In this document: positions 43,791-53,688 of the stretch, piece by piece
Numbering within the stretch: position 1 is the stretch's first letter
Layout: each line of letters opens with the position of its first letter
NCBI GenBank assembly: GCA_040506895.1
Contig: JBEVVY010000001.1
Span: 558,001 to 622,000 of the forward strand
Length of the DNA: 64,000 nucleotides
DNA from: Sedimenticola_A sp040506895
GTDB taxonomy: Bacteria > Pseudomonadota > Gammaproteobacteria > Chromatiales > Chromatiaceae
Reading direction: 5' to 3'
Made by a program: the position numbers and the translations under genes
The notes under the pieces: generated by a model
The model's database searches: none
What the model saw: the letters and a program-made list of their open reading frames with translations, nothing else
What the model was told of the DNA's origin: nothing

Positions 43791-44336
43791 ATGGAAAGTA
43801 ATAGATGCAAGATATGGGGTACAAAAGCATCTATCGGTTATCGAAATCAAGATGACTGCTGGTTGATTGATAGCCCAAGAGCAGGTGGTCTCTACCAGAT
43901 CTCAGAGCAGGTCGCCTGCGGCTTGCGCTCTTTAACTCCTTTAGAACGGGCAAAACTGACTACCTGGCTGGTGAATAGGCATTATGAAGGTGAACATGAG
44001 CCTAATGTTACACAATCGATCATAGAACATTCGGTTAATGCAAAACCGCTTAAAGAGAAGAAGAAAATCATTCGACTGCTTACTTATATTGATAAAGTGT
44101 ATAACACTGATTATCTATCGGATAGTTTGAGTGAGATAAAACAAGAGTGTCAAATGCAAATGATGGCTTGTACTGAATCGGTGTTGGTGAGCGATATATT
44201 CAATAAGATTAAAAAACTTAAACATAAAAACCTGATTGACGAAAATCTAACGGTTAGTGAACAAGGGATTTTGTATCTGAGGAAAAGTTACGGATATATC
44301 AATGAAGAGACTGATTTGTCAGCAGTATTGATGTAA
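43791..44336 (+). CDS. Protein of unknown function with RC-x-IWGT motif (paralogue 2)
   Basis: This 181-residue protein shares with the preceding gene the N-terminal NRCKIWGTKASIGYRN motif, IDSPRAGGLYQISEQV, LTPLERAKLTTWLVNRHYEG and EPNVTQSIIEHS. The ATG follows a perfect AGGAGGTGGCGTG, which supports the start over the open upstream frame. The C-terminal half ends KSYGYINEETDL-like. The pair is probably a tandem duplication; the family's biochemical role is unknown to me. It converges on the histidine kinase gene, three bases away. Confidence 0.72.
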   Translation: MESNRCKIWGTKASIGYRNQDDCWLIDSPRAGGLYQISEQVACGLRSLTPLERAKLTTWLVNRHYEGEHEPNVTQSIIEHSVNAKPLKEKKKIIRLLTYIDKVYNTDYLSDSLSEIKQECQMQMMACTESVLVSDIFNKIKKLKHKNLIDENLTVSEQGILYLRKSYGYINEETDLSAVLM

Positions 44337-44339
44337 AGT

Positions 44340-45797
44340 CTATTCCATCGGTATTTTTATCGTTGTTTTAAGACCTCCGTCAACCAGGTTCTCAAGTAAC
44401 AATTCACCATCCATTTTATTGATCACGTTTAGACAAAGGGCGAGACCCAGGCCAGAACCCGTGTCAAGTGGTTTTGTAGTAAAAAATGGCTCCAATACCC
44501 TGTCGATTATTTCATCCGGTATTCCGGTACCGTTATCCTCAATAACGATGATCATCAGGCTATTGATCGATTCCATAGAGATTGATATTCGTTTTTCTCT
44601 TCCTGTTCCCTGATTTGCAAGGGCATGTATTGAGTTTTGCAGAATATTCTGGATAACCTGGCCGAATAACACAGGATTTGCATCGATCACAATGCTTTTA
44701 TCATCTATTGAGTAATTCAGGGAAATATTATTCAGTAAAATCTGGGTGTTGAGAGTGTCAATGACTTCATTGAGTACGATATAGGGTTGGAAAATTTGAG
44801 TTTCAATTTTATTGTATGATCCAGAATAGAAAAGACGAAGATTACGTATTATTTCATTTATCCTGTTAACTTGATTAAGAATGATTTCAGTATTTTGAGA
44901 TATCTCTTCAATGTCCTTGTTGTCCACAAGTTGGGTATGGGTATTTATGTAGGAGCATGTATCTTGAATCAAAGTTGATGAGAGCTGGATCACTGAGATA
45001 GGTTGATTGACTTCGTGGAATATAGTTGAAGCAGCTCTCCCAATAGTAGCGATTTTTTCAAGACGTTCATTCTCCTCTCGCGCAAGGATATTCGCGGTTT
45101 CATCTCTTCCAACAACAAGAAACTGTTCTGTGTCCGAATCAGGTTGACGCTTTATTGTCCAGCTTATATATCTTGATTTGTTGTCAATAGGGAGTTCAGT
45201 CAGGCATTCAATTTCCCTGTCTGTATCCTTTGTTCTTTCAACAAAAGGAGTGAGTGTTTCCATCAACCTTGATATGTTGATGGAGAATAGATCGGGCTCA
45301 TTATCAAACAACCTGAAGATTGGATTGCCGAAGAATTCATCAAAAGCCCTGTTTTTGTAAATGATGTAACCATCTTCCCCCATAATGAATACCAGTTCTG
45401 TTTGTGTATCGAGTATTGACCAGAATTCGTTTTCTCTTTTGGTTAGTGATAGCGATAGATGATCAGATTCATTGATCAACTGTTCTATTGAAAATGCTAT
45501 GGCAGAAAACAAAAGGTCTGGCCGTGCCGGAATCGTGGATGATCGTCCATGTTTGTCGAAAATATCATTCAGTTTCTGAGCGTACGACTTGGACTTCAAT
45601 GCTATGAATGTTTCGCGTGAAAAATAGAGTATGAAACTTGTTGTCAGAAACGCAATGACAATCAGAAAAGTGATCTCGATCCCAACTACGGACTCATCTT
45701 CAGGGGCGAGAACGTAGAATAGGGCAGCTAACAAGACTGCGACCAACAGATTGGAAGCGACCCATCTGTAGATTGAAATTTTTCTCGGAATAAGCAT
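44340..45797 (-). CDS. PAS-domain sensor histidine kinase
   Basis: This 485-residue protein has two N-terminal membrane helices (about residues 12-30 and 40-60), a PAS-like domain (about 125-235, with EFWSILDTQTELVFIMGEDG), and a HisKA/HATPase core: the H-box TIFHEVNQPISVIQ with His261, LFGQVIQNILQNSIHALANQ (N box) and VIEDNGTGIPDEII (G1) and GSGLGLALCLNVI (G2). No response regulator is next to it, so its partner is elsewhere. It converges on the RC-x-IWGT gene. Confidence 0.93.
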   Translation of the reverse strand: MLIPRKISIYRWVASNLLVAVLLAALFYVLAPEDESVVGIEITFLIVIAFLTTSFILYFSRETFIALKSKSYAQKLNDIFDKHGRSSTIPARPDLLFSAIAFSIEQLINESDHLSLSLTKRENEFWSILDTQTELVFIMGEDGYIIYKNRAFDEFFGNPIFRLFDNEPDLFSINISRLMETLTPFVERTKDTDREIECLTELPIDNKSRYISWTIKRQPDSDTEQFLVVGRDETANILAREENERLEKIATIGRAASTIFHEVNQPISVIQLSSTLIQDTCSYINTHTQLVDNKDIEEISQNTEIILNQVNRINEIIRNLRLFYSGSYNKIETQIFQPYIVLNEVIDTLNTQILLNNISLNYSIDDKSIVIDANPVLFGQVIQNILQNSIHALANQGTGREKRISISMESINSLMIIVIEDNGTGIPDEIIDRVLEPFFTTKPLDTGSGLGLALCLNVINKMDGELLLENLVDGGLKTTIKIPME

Positions 45798-45992
45798 TAT
45801 AAATCGTTAAAAAAATAACTAAATCAATTAGATAGAATTACCATAGCAAACAGGAATAAAATTCGCTACACTTAGGAATATAAATCGTACAATGTAGTGA
45901 TGGCAAGTATAATACTTAAAATCGTATAGCTTGTTTCGGAATGACAACTAATATGCGACAGACATACTCGATATAGAGAAGGGAAGCGGCTG

Positions 45993-46310
45993 GTGTTTGG
46001 ACTTTTCAAAAAAAAAGCACCGAAAAGGAGTGCAAAAAAGGGTACTTGCAGCTCAAAATCCGAGCTGAAGAATAGAAAACTCAAGTTGAATACATCAGAG
46101 CTTCGGATCGGCATGTATGTAATGGAGCTGGATAGACCATGGCTTGAAACACCTTTCAAGGTTCAGGGTTTCAGACTTCGAGATCGCAACGATATCGCAG
46201 AGGTGAAGAAACACTGCAATTACGTCTATATCGATGTCCATGAAAGCTCCAGGTTGGGAGTCAGTGAGTTTAATCAGCATAACCTGAAGAAGAAGTCTCA
46301 CAGGTGTTGA
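45993..46310 (+). pseudogene. Truncated HD-GYP-type protein, DUF3391 N-terminal domain only
   Basis: This 105-residue frame is the DUF3391 domain that normally precedes the HD-GYP c-di-GMP phosphodiesterase domain: LRIGMYVMELDRPWLETPF, KVQGFRLRDRNDIAEVKKHC and NYVYIDV. It ends at a TGA that falls in the IS21-family terminal repeat, so the rest of the gene (and its HD-GYP domain) is absent here. Sequence beyond the IS element is an ABC exporter, not HD-GYP, so either an IS-associated rearrangement or a scaffold mis-join separates the halves. The start GTG at 45993 is only weakly supported. Confidence 0.75.
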
Positions 46311-46392
46311 ATTGCACCCAAAACTGACCCACCTATCCCCATAATTTGCATCGAATTTTGACCCACGTACAACTCTACCTGCATCAAGGCTT

Positions 46393-46801
46393 NNNNNNNN
46401 NNNNNNNNNNNNNNNNNNNNNNNNNNNNNNNNNNNNNNNNNNNNNNNNNNNNNNNNNNNNNNNNNNNNNNNNNNNNNNNNNNNNNNNNNNNNNNNNNNNN
46501 NNNNNNNNNNNNNNNNNNNNNNNNNNNNNNNNNNNNNNNNNNNNNNNNNNNNNNNNNNNNNNNNNNNNNNNNNNNNNNNNNNNNNNNNNNNNNNNNNNNN
46601 NNNNNNNNNNNNNNNNNNNNNNNNNNNNNNNNNNNNNNNNNNNNNNNNNNNNNNNNNNNNNNNNNNNNNNNNNNNNNNNNNNNNNNNNNNNNNNNNNNNN
46701 NNNNNNNNNNNNNNNNNNNNNNNNNNNNNNNNNNNNNNNNNNNNNNNNNNNNNNNNNNNNNNNNNNNNNNNNNNNNNNNNNNNNNNNNNNNNNNNNNNNN
46801 N
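46393..46801. other. Assembly gap (409 N) inside the IS element
   Basis: Bases 46393-46801 are N. The 5' part of istA is lost here. Any frame crossing this run is not real evidence for a gene. Confidence 0.99.
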
Positions 46802-48021
46802 TAGCCGCCTTTGCCCGCAACTGGCGGGCTGAGCAGCAGGAAGCCAAGAAGACCGCCGCCAAGAACACCTTTGTGCCGTTATCCTTTGCACCAGGAGAGG
46901 CGTTTCAGTTCGACTGGAGCGAAGACTACGTTCAGCTCAATGGCGTCAACACCAAGCTGCTGGTTGCTCATTTCAAGCTCAGCCACAGCCGCGTGTTCTT
47001 CATGCGTGCTTACCTGATGCAAAGCCATGAGATGCTATTCGACGCTCACTATCATGCCTTTGTCACCTTCGGTGGCGTGCCGGAGCGTGGCATCTACGAC
47101 AACATGAAGACGGCAGTGGATAAAGTCCGCAAAGGCAAACAGCGGGATGTAAACAAGCGTTTTACCGCCATGGTCAGCCATTATCTGTTCGAGGCCGAGT
47201 TCTGCAACCCGGCAGCAGGCTGGGAGAAAGGCCAGGTCGAGAAGAATGTACTCGATGCCAGGAGACGCATCTGGCAGGGCGCACCCGCCTTCAAATCACT
47301 GGCAGGACTGAACCTGTGGCTCAGGCAGCGCTGTCTTGATCTGTGGCAGGAGCTGCCGCACCCGGAAGACAAGCGTCGCACCATAGGCGATTACTGGCAG
47401 GCAGAGCGTGAACACTTGATGGAGGCGCCTGCAGCCTTCGATGGCTTTGTCGAGTACAACAAGCGGGTCAGCTCCACCTGTCTGATTACCTACGACAACA
47501 ACCGCTACAGTGTGCCGGCCAGCTTTGCCAACCGACCAGTTAGTCTACGCGTGTATGCCGACCGGCTGGTCATTGTGGCCGAAGCCCAGGTGGTAGCCGT
47601 TCATGAACGCGTCTTTAGCCGTGATCATAGTTTCCCCGGGAAAACCATCTACGACTGGCGCCATTACCTGTCAGTCGTGCAGCGGAAGCCCGGTGCTTTA
47701 CGCAATGGTGCGCCATTCCATGAGCTACCCGAGAGCTTTAAGCGGCTACAACGCAAGCTGCTCAAGCGTCCCAGCGGTGACCGGGAGATGGTCGACGTAC
47801 TAGCGCTTGTGCTGCTGCATGATGAAGCGCTGGTCGAACGTGCGGTAGAAGAGGCGTTAAAGATCGACCGCCCCTCCAAGCAGCATGTCATCAACTGTCT
47901 GAGCAGGATCACAGATAAGCCCAAGCCAGAACCTACTCAACCACCTGCTGCTCTGAAGCTGGTCACAGAGCCGACAGCAGATACCCACCGTTATGACAGA
48001 CTCAGGAGGAAGCAGCAATGA
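46802..48021 (+). CDS. istA: IS21-family transposase IstA (5' part missing in gap)
   Basis: IstA is the DDE transposase of IS21 elements. The visible 406 residues start FARNWRAEQQEAKK just after the N run and include the catalytic core: FQFDWSED (Asp), IYDNMKTAVDK (Asp) and GWEKGQVEKNV (Glu). This is followed by the C-terminal SYNKR-like region with YDNNRYSVPASFAN. The N-terminal HTH part lies in the gap. Its stop overlaps the istB ATG by four bases, the usual IS21 arrangement. Confidence 0.93.
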
Positions 48022-48788
48022 CGGCAGATGCCATGGTTACCACCCTTAAATCCCTCAAGCTGTTCGGTATGGCCGATACGGTTGCCACCATGTCAAAACA
48101 GGCGGCACCGATCTATCAACAGGCTGTTCCTATCCTGGAAACACTGCTCAAGGCCGAAGTGGCTGAACGCGAAGTGCGCTCAATAAACTACCAGATGAAA
48201 GCCGCCAGGTTCCCGGCCTATCGGGATCTGGCTGGCTTCGAGTTTAGGGAAAGCCAGGTAGATGAAGCCCTGATACGCGCTTTACACCGCTGTGAGTTCA
48301 TTGAAGATGCCCAGAATGTGGTCTTCGTAGGTGGCCCGGGCACGGGCAAAACCCATCTGGCTACGGCCATTGCGGTGCAGGCCATACAGCACCACCATCT
48401 GCGCGTACGCTTCCTGCCCACCATCGAACTGGTTAATCAGCTGGAACAGGAAAAGCTCAACGGCAAACAGGGGCGTATCGCTAACCGCCTGATGCATACT
48501 GACCTGGTGATACTCGACGAACTGGGTTACCTGCCGTTCAGTCAATCCGGTGGAGCATTGCTGTTCCACCTGATCGGCAAGCTCTATGAAAAGACCAGCA
48601 TCATTATCACAACCAACCTGAGCTTCTCAGAGTGGTCATCTGTCTTTGGTGATCCCAAGCTGACAACAGCACTGCTGGACCGGCTAACCCATCACTGCCA
48701 TATCATTGAAACCGGCAATGACAGTTACCGCTTCAGGCACTCAACTTCACAACAACAGGAGGATAGAAAAACTGGAAAAAGGAAGTGA
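48018..48788 (+). CDS. istB: IS21-family helper ATPase IstB
   Basis: IstB is the AAA+ DnaA-like ATPase that regulates target choice with IstA. The 256-residue product has Walker A VFVGGPGTGKTHLATAIA, Walker B LVILDELGYLPFSQSGG, and the C-terminal SEWSSVFGDPKLTTALLDRL and THHCHIIETGNDSYR typical of IstB. Length is normal and it appears intact. Confidence 0.97.
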   Translation: MTADAMVTTLKSLKLFGMADTVATMSKQAAPIYQQAVPILETLLKAEVAEREVRSINYQMKAARFPAYRDLAGFEFRESQVDEALIRALHRCEFIEDAQNVVFVGGPGTGKTHLATAIAVQAIQHHHLRVRFLPTIELVNQLEQEKLNGKQGRIANRLMHTDLVILDELGYLPFSQSGGALLFHLIGKLYEKTSIIITTNLSFSEWSSVFGDPKLTTALLDRLTHHCHIIETGNDSYRFRHSTSQQQEDRKTGKRK

Positions 48789-48866
48789 ACTCAGGCCATA
48801 ATCCGGCTATCTGGGCGGGTCAAAATTAGATGCAAAACCTGGGTCAGTATTAAACGCAAATCAACA

Positions 48867-48957
48867 NNAAAGGAAGTGAACTCAGGCCATAATCCGGCTA
48901 TCTGGGCGGGTCAAAATTAGATGCAAAACCTGGGTCAGTATTAAACGCAAATCAACA
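48867..48957. repeat. Artefactual 91-base duplication at an 'nn' join
   Basis: Bases 48869-48957 repeat 48778-48866 exactly, after two N bases. The repeated block is 91 bases including the nn, the same length as the duplicate at the 55936-56135 gap. This is best explained by two contigs whose ends share a 91-base overlap that the assembler did not merge. Confidence 0.8.
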
Positions 48958-50800
48958 GCCCAGGGGCAGTGGGTATCTGAATGGTGGTGCAGTGAGGATA
49001 AGAAATGGAATGAAGTCGTATGTGATGGAGTCAATGGTTACGATCTGGTTACATTAAAATTCTCTGCTGAATTCTCCGTTGGAAAAAGCCCTGCATATCA
49101 ACTCGTCAAGAAAGAGATATTTTCACACAAGAAACTTCTAATTGAGGCGATTCTGGGTGGTGTTGTGATTAACACAGTCGCACTCGCGACATCATTTTAT
49201 ACCATGCAGGTTTATGACCGTGTTGTACCAACAGGTGCAACACAGACACTCATGGTGCTGACGATCGGCGTTATGATTTCGATACTGTACGAGCTTTTCT
49301 CAAAGAAGGTTCGCGCAAAGATCTATGATCGTTTGATCGATAATGTTGATCAACGTCTTGCGCACACTATTTATAAAAAGTTTCTCTCAATACGGATAGA
49401 CCAGTTGCCGCAAAGTGTTGGTGGAATAGCATCACAAATGCGTGGCTATGAGACTGTGCGAAGTTTTCTCACGAGTGTTACCACGCACTTGATGGTAGAT
49501 GCACCATTTGCACTGATTTTTGTCATGGTCGTGGCCATGATAGCCGGATGGCTGGCGATTATTCCGCTGAGCATGCTTGCCATGAGCATAACCGTAGGTA
49601 TTTACTACCGATCAAGGGTAGATTCACTTGCAGGTAACGCAAATGCTGCGAGTAATTTCAAGACAGGACTTCTTGTCGAAACAGTTGAAGGTGCTGAAAC
49701 AATCAAGTCAGGACAGGGTGGCTGGAGAATGCTCATCCCGTTGGATGAAAACGACTGACGAGGCCCGTGAGTATGAACTTGAGATGCGTCAGATCAGTGA
49801 ACATTCACAGTATATGATTGCGGCATTTCAACAGATGTCCTACGTACTCCTGGTAGCATCAGGCGCATTGCTTGTAAGTAGAGGTGATCTCACCATGGGT
49901 GGGCTTATCGCATGCTCTATCTTGTCAGGTAGGATCATGTCTCCCGTCGCGGCGATATCAAATCAGTTGGTTCAGTGGGCACATACCAAAGCAGCATTGA
50001 AGGGACTGGATGATCTCTGGACCCTGGAGGATGATCATCATGGACAGGAACAACCCCTGGTCCCCACAAACATTAATGGTCACTACAGATTTGAGAATGT
50101 AAGTGTCTCATATACTGACAAACCGGCATTGTCTGTACCCAGCTTCACAATCAATCCTGGGGAGAAGGTTGGTATCCTCGGCCCGGTTGGATCTGGAAAA
50201 ACGACACTCCTCCGTCTGTTGAGTGGAATGTATAAACCAAATTCCGGAAGAATACACATAGACAGCGTCGACCTATCTCATGTGTCCAAGCCGGTTCTTT
50301 CAGAGAACATAGGGTATGTCCAACAAGATGGTCGCCTTTTTGCTGGAACACTCAGGGATAATCTTATCCTCGGTTTAATTGATCCGGGTGATGACGCGAT
50401 TCTGACTGCGGCAAAGAAAACTGGTCTCCTCTATTCGGTGATCATGCCTCACCCTCAGGGTCTTCATCAGCCAATTTTCGAAGGTGGTACAGGGCTTTCC
50501 GGAGGCCAGAAGCAATTGGTCAACCTTACACGGGCATTTCTGAGAAAACCTAATATATGGCTGCTCGATGAGCCCACGGCATCAATGGACAGAAATCTTG
50601 AGAGACATGTTCTTAAGGCATTATCAAGCGAAGTTCAAGCTGACAACACATTGGTAGTCGTAACTCACAAGCCTGAGATTCTCGAGCTCGTCAATAGAAT
50701 TGTCGTGGTTTCAAATCAAAGAATCATTATTGACGATGTCAAAGACAGTGTTATCAGAAAGCTTCGAAAAGATACATTGTCGAAAACTAAAACAGCATAA
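48958..50800 (+). pseudogene. Type I secretion ABC exporter, copy 1 (5'-truncated and frameshifted)
   Basis: This is an inner-membrane ABC exporter of the RTX/LapB type (T1SS ATPase with a degenerate N-terminal peptidase-like domain). The frame runs directly out of the IS end as AQGQWVSEWWCSEDK and continues through the membrane domain (QVYDRVVPTGATQTLMVL...). At 49733-49736 one extra base relative to copy 2 (ctcatcccg versus ctgtcccg) shifts the frame, ending at a TGA at 49756-49758. The remaining frame carries the ATPase: GPVGSGKTTLLRLLSG (Walker A), LSGGQKQLVNL (signature) and WLLDEPTASMD (Walker B). The N-terminus is missing. It may be a real pseudogene, or an error of a repeat region. 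Confidence 0.8.
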
Positions 50801-50854
50801 CTGACATAGCTATCAGTGATTACTGGTTACACAGGGTTTTAACTCGAAATAAGA

Positions 50855-50868
50855 AATAAACGATTATT
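50855..50868. promoter_or_regulatory. AATAA-ACGA-TTATT inverted repeat before adaptor copy 1
   Basis: AATAAACGATTATT is a palindrome (AATAA/TTATT around ACGA) 12 bases upstream of the ATG of the first HlyD-like gene. A variant AATAAAACGATTATT (62659-62673) precedes the OmpA gene and a degraded form AATTAAACGAATAA (53663-53676) precedes the second HlyD gene. It could be a shared operator; unproven. Confidence 0.35.
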
Positions 50869-50879
50869 AGGGCGGGATC

Positions 50880-51624
50880 ATGAATGCAGTTGTTAAGAAC
50901 ATAGATGAGTTAACAGGTAGGCCATACATGTCATCCGATGATGAGAAGAGTGTGAAATTCGATATGAAGTCACTCATTGACAACATTTCAGTTACGCATC
51001 TTCTGGTGCTCGGTCTTGTTGTGTTCATCGGTTGGGCATCATTGTTCGAGATTGATCAGACGGTTCGTGCAACAGGACAAATTATCCCTAGCGCAAGAAC
51101 CCAGATTATCCAGGCAGCAGATGGAGGGGTACTGGCCGAGTTACTAGTACATGAAGGGCAGTCTGTAACAGCAGGTGAAAAGCTGGCCGTTCTTGAAAAG
51201 GAGAGGGTCAATGCTGCCTATGACGCAAGTCGCGCAAAAGTGGCTGAACTGAGTGCGGCTCTCATACGTGCAAAAGCAGAAAGTGAAGGTGAGTATCCTA
51301 TCTACGGTAACGAATTCGAGAACTATTCCGATTTTGTCATAGCCCAGATAAATCTTTTTGAGCAGAGAAAAATGGGCTTGGAAGATGAACTTGGAATTAT
51401 CGAGGACAGTCTCTCTATGGCTCAAAAAGAACTTCGCATGAGTCAGTCTTTATTGAGAACTGGTGATATCAGCCGCCTCGAAGTTATGCGTGCCAAGAGA
51501 CAGGTTAATGAACTGATGGGGAAAAAGAGCGCGGTACTCAATAAATATCTTCAAACCTCTCGACAGGAGCAGACCAAGCTGGAGGCAGAACTCACATCTG
51601 CCAAATACAAGCTCGACGAAAGAA
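50880..51624 (+). CDS. HlyD-family T1SS membrane-fusion adaptor, copy 1 (C-terminus in gap)
   Basis: This adaptor of a type I secretion system spans inner membrane and periplasm and links the ABC exporter to the outer-membrane channel. The visible 248 residues have an N-terminal cytoplasmic part, one membrane helix (VTHLLVLGLVVFIGWASLF), a lipoyl/barrel-sandwich start (EIDQTVRATGQIIPSARTQI) and a long coiled coil. The last part before the 200-base N run is identical to copy 2 over about 80 bases, so the gap sits where the repeats cannot be told apart. An apparent frame through the N run into the next ABC gene is not a real fusion. Confidence 0.88.
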
Positions 51625-51824
51625 NNNNNNNNNNNNNNNNNNNNNNNNNNNNNNNNNNNNNNNNNNNNNNNNNNNNNNNNNNNNNNNNNNNNNNNNNNNN
51701 NNNNNNNNNNNNNNNNNNNNNNNNNNNNNNNNNNNNNNNNNNNNNNNNNNNNNNNNNNNNNNNNNNNNNNNNNNNNNNNNNNNNNNNNNNNNNNNNNNNN
51801 NNNNNNNNNNNNNNNNNNNNNNNN
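51625..51824. other. Assembly gap (200 N) between adaptor copy 1 and exporter copy 2
   Basis: Exactly 200 N, so a placeholder length. By comparison with copy 2, the gap must hide about 165 residues of adaptor 1 plus the spacer and the N-terminal region of exporter 2, so the true distance is well over 800 bases. Confidence 0.95.
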
Positions 51825-53609
51825 TGTGATGGAGTTAATGGCTACAATCTGGTTACATTAAAATTCTCTGCGGAATTCTCCGTTGGAAAAAGCCCTGCAT
51901 ATCAACTCGTCAAGAAAGAGATATTTTCACACAAGAAACTTCTTATCGAGGCGATTCTGGGTGGTGTTGTGATTAACACGGTCGCCCTCGCAACATCATT
52001 TTATACCATGCAGGTTTATGACCGTGTTGTACCAACAGGTGCAACACAGACACTCATGGTGCTGACAATCGGGGTTATGATATCGATACTGTACGAACTT
52101 TTCTCCAAGAAGGTTCGTTCTAAAATCTATGACCGTTTGATCGATAATGTAGATCAACGACTTGCTCATACAATATATAAAAAGTTTCTCGAAATACGGA
52201 TAGATCAACTACCGCAGAGTGTTGGTGGTATGGCCGCACAGATGCGAGGGTATGAAACTGTTCGTGGTTTTCTTACTAGTATTACCACGCACTTGATGGT
52301 AGATGCGCCATTCGCACTCATTTTTGTCATGGTTGTGGCGATGATCGCTGGCTGGATGGCGCTTATCCCGTTGACTATGCTTGCCTTGAGTATTTCTGTT
52401 GGTATTTATTACAGATCAAGGGTTGATTCTCTCGCCGGTAATGCAAATGCTGCCAGCAACTTCAAAACAGGTCTCCTTGTAGAGACTGTCGAAGGTGCTG
52501 AGACAATCAAATCAGGTCAGGGTGGTTGGAGAATGCTGTCCCGTTGGATGAAGACAACGGACGAGGCCCGTGAATTTGAACTTGAGATGCGTCAAATCAG
52601 TGAACATTCACAGTATATGATTGCAGCATTTCAACAGATGTCCTATGTGCTCCTGGTAGCATCTGGCGCATTGCTTGTAAGTAGAGGTGATCTCACCATG
52701 GGAGGGCTGATCGCATGCTCTATCTTGTCAGGTAGGATCATGTCTCCCGTCGCGGCGATATCAAATCAGTTGGTTCAATGGGCGCATACAAAGGCAGCAT
52801 TGAAGGGTCTGGATGATCTTTGGACCCTGGAGGACGATCATCATGGACAGGAACAGCCCCTGGTCCCGACATACATTAATGGTCATTACAGGTTTGAGAA
52901 TGTAAGTGTCTCATATACTGATAAACCTGCATTGTCTGTTCCCAGCTTCACAATAAATCCTGGAGAGAAGGTCGGTATCCTCGGCCCGGTTGGATCTGGA
53001 AAAACAACGCTCCTCCGTCTGCTGAGCGGGATGTATAAGCCCAATTCAGGAAGAATACACATAGACAGTGTCGATCTCTCCCATGTTTCAAAGCCCGTGC
53101 TATCAGAGAGTATTGGATATGTTCAACAAGACGGTCGACTTTTCGCCGGAACACTTAGAGAGAATCTGACTCTTGGTTTAATCGATCCAGGTGATGATGC
53201 AATCCTTAGTGCAGCAAAGAAAACAGGACTTCTATATTCAGTGATCATGCCGCAACCACAAGGACTTCATCAGCCAATTTTCGAGGGTGGAACAGGGCTG
53301 TCTGGTGGGCAAAAACAACTGGTCAATTTGACTCGAGCGTTTCTGCGAAAACCGAATATATGGTTGCTTGATGAGCCGACTGCTTCGATGGACAGAAGCC
53401 TTGAGAGACATGTTCTTACGGCACTAACAGAAGAACTTCAAGCAGATGACACTCTGGTGGTGGTAACTCACAAGCCGGAAATTTTGGAGCTGGTCAATAG
53501 GATTGTCGTTGTCTCGAATCAGAGAATCATTATCGATGATGTCAAAGACAGCGTTATCAGAAGGCTTCAACAGGATACGGTGTCCGAGAAAAAAACCAAA
53601 ACAGCGTAA
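51825..53609 (+). CDS. Type I secretion ABC exporter, copy 2 (N-terminus in gap)
   Basis: This copy is intact in frame from CDGVNGYNLVTLKFSAEFSV to the end, 594 residues. The membrane domain is visible (YELFSKKVRSKIYDRLIDN and the segments around it, including FALIFVMVVAMIAGWMALIP), then the ATPase with GPVGSGKTTLLRLLSG, LSGGQKQLVNLTRAFLR, WLLDEPTASMD and VVVTHKPEILELVN. It is highly similar to copy 1 but clearly diverged at third codon positions, so the duplication is real rather than an assembly copy. The missing N-terminus should be the peptidase-like domain. Confidence 0.9.
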   Translation, partial: CDGVNGYNLVTLKFSAEFSVGKSPAYQLVKKEIFSHKKLLIEAILGGVVINTVALATSFYTMQVYDRVVPTGATQTLMVLTIGVMISILYELFSKKVRSKIYDRLIDNVDQRLAHTIYKKFLEIRIDQLPQSVGGMAAQMRGYETVRGFLTSITTHLMVDAPFALIFVMVVAMIAGWMALIPLTMLALSISVGIYYRSRVDSLAGNANAASNFKTGLLVETVEGAETIKSGQGGWRMLSRWMKTTDEAREFELEMRQISEHSQYMIAAFQQMSYVLLVASGALLVSRGDLTMGGLIACSILSGRIMSPVAAISNQLVQWAHTKAALKGLDDLWTLEDDHHGQEQPLVPTYINGHYRFENVSVSYTDKPALSVPSFTINPGEKVGILGPVGSGKTTLLRLLSGMYKPNSGRIHIDSVDLSHVSKPVLSESIGYVQQDGRLFAGTLRENLTLGLIDPGDDAILSAAKKTGLLYSVIMPQPQGLHQPIFEGGTGLSGGQKQLVNLTRAFLRKPNIWLLDEPTASMDRSLERHVLTALTEELQADDTLVVVTHKPEILELVNRIVVVSNQRIIIDDVKDSVIRRLQQDTVSEKKTKTA

Positions 53610-53688
53610 TTAAAACTGGGTTACTTCATTACTGGTTACACAGAGTCGTAATCAGAAATAAGAATTAAACGAATAACGGGATAAGGTC

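Larger units (their letters stand above)
46305..48957. mobile_element. IS21-family insertion sequence (with internal assembly gap)
   Basis: The element contains istA and istB and is bounded by terminal repeats: left TGTTGAATTGC...ACTGACCCA at 46305 and, reading the other strand, right TGTTGATTTGC...ACTGACCCA ending at 48957. Each end also carries a second internal copy of the sequence TTTTGACCC with a TTTGCATC neighbour. No matching target duplication is seen between the flanks (left ..TCTCACAGG, right GCCCAGG..). A 409-base N run is inside istA, and an 'nn' join with a 91-base duplicated overlap lies near the right end, so the true element is about 90 bases shorter. Confidence 0.88.

Noticed and set aside
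46298..46891. Open frames crossing the 409-N run on the minus strand
   Set aside because: They consist mostly of undefined residues and overlap the istA gene and IS terminal repeat.
50880..53609. A 909-codon adaptor-exporter fusion protein
   Set aside because: The frame exists only because 200 placeholder N bases join adaptor copy 1 to exporter copy 2; the second adaptor-exporter set shows them to be separate genes.
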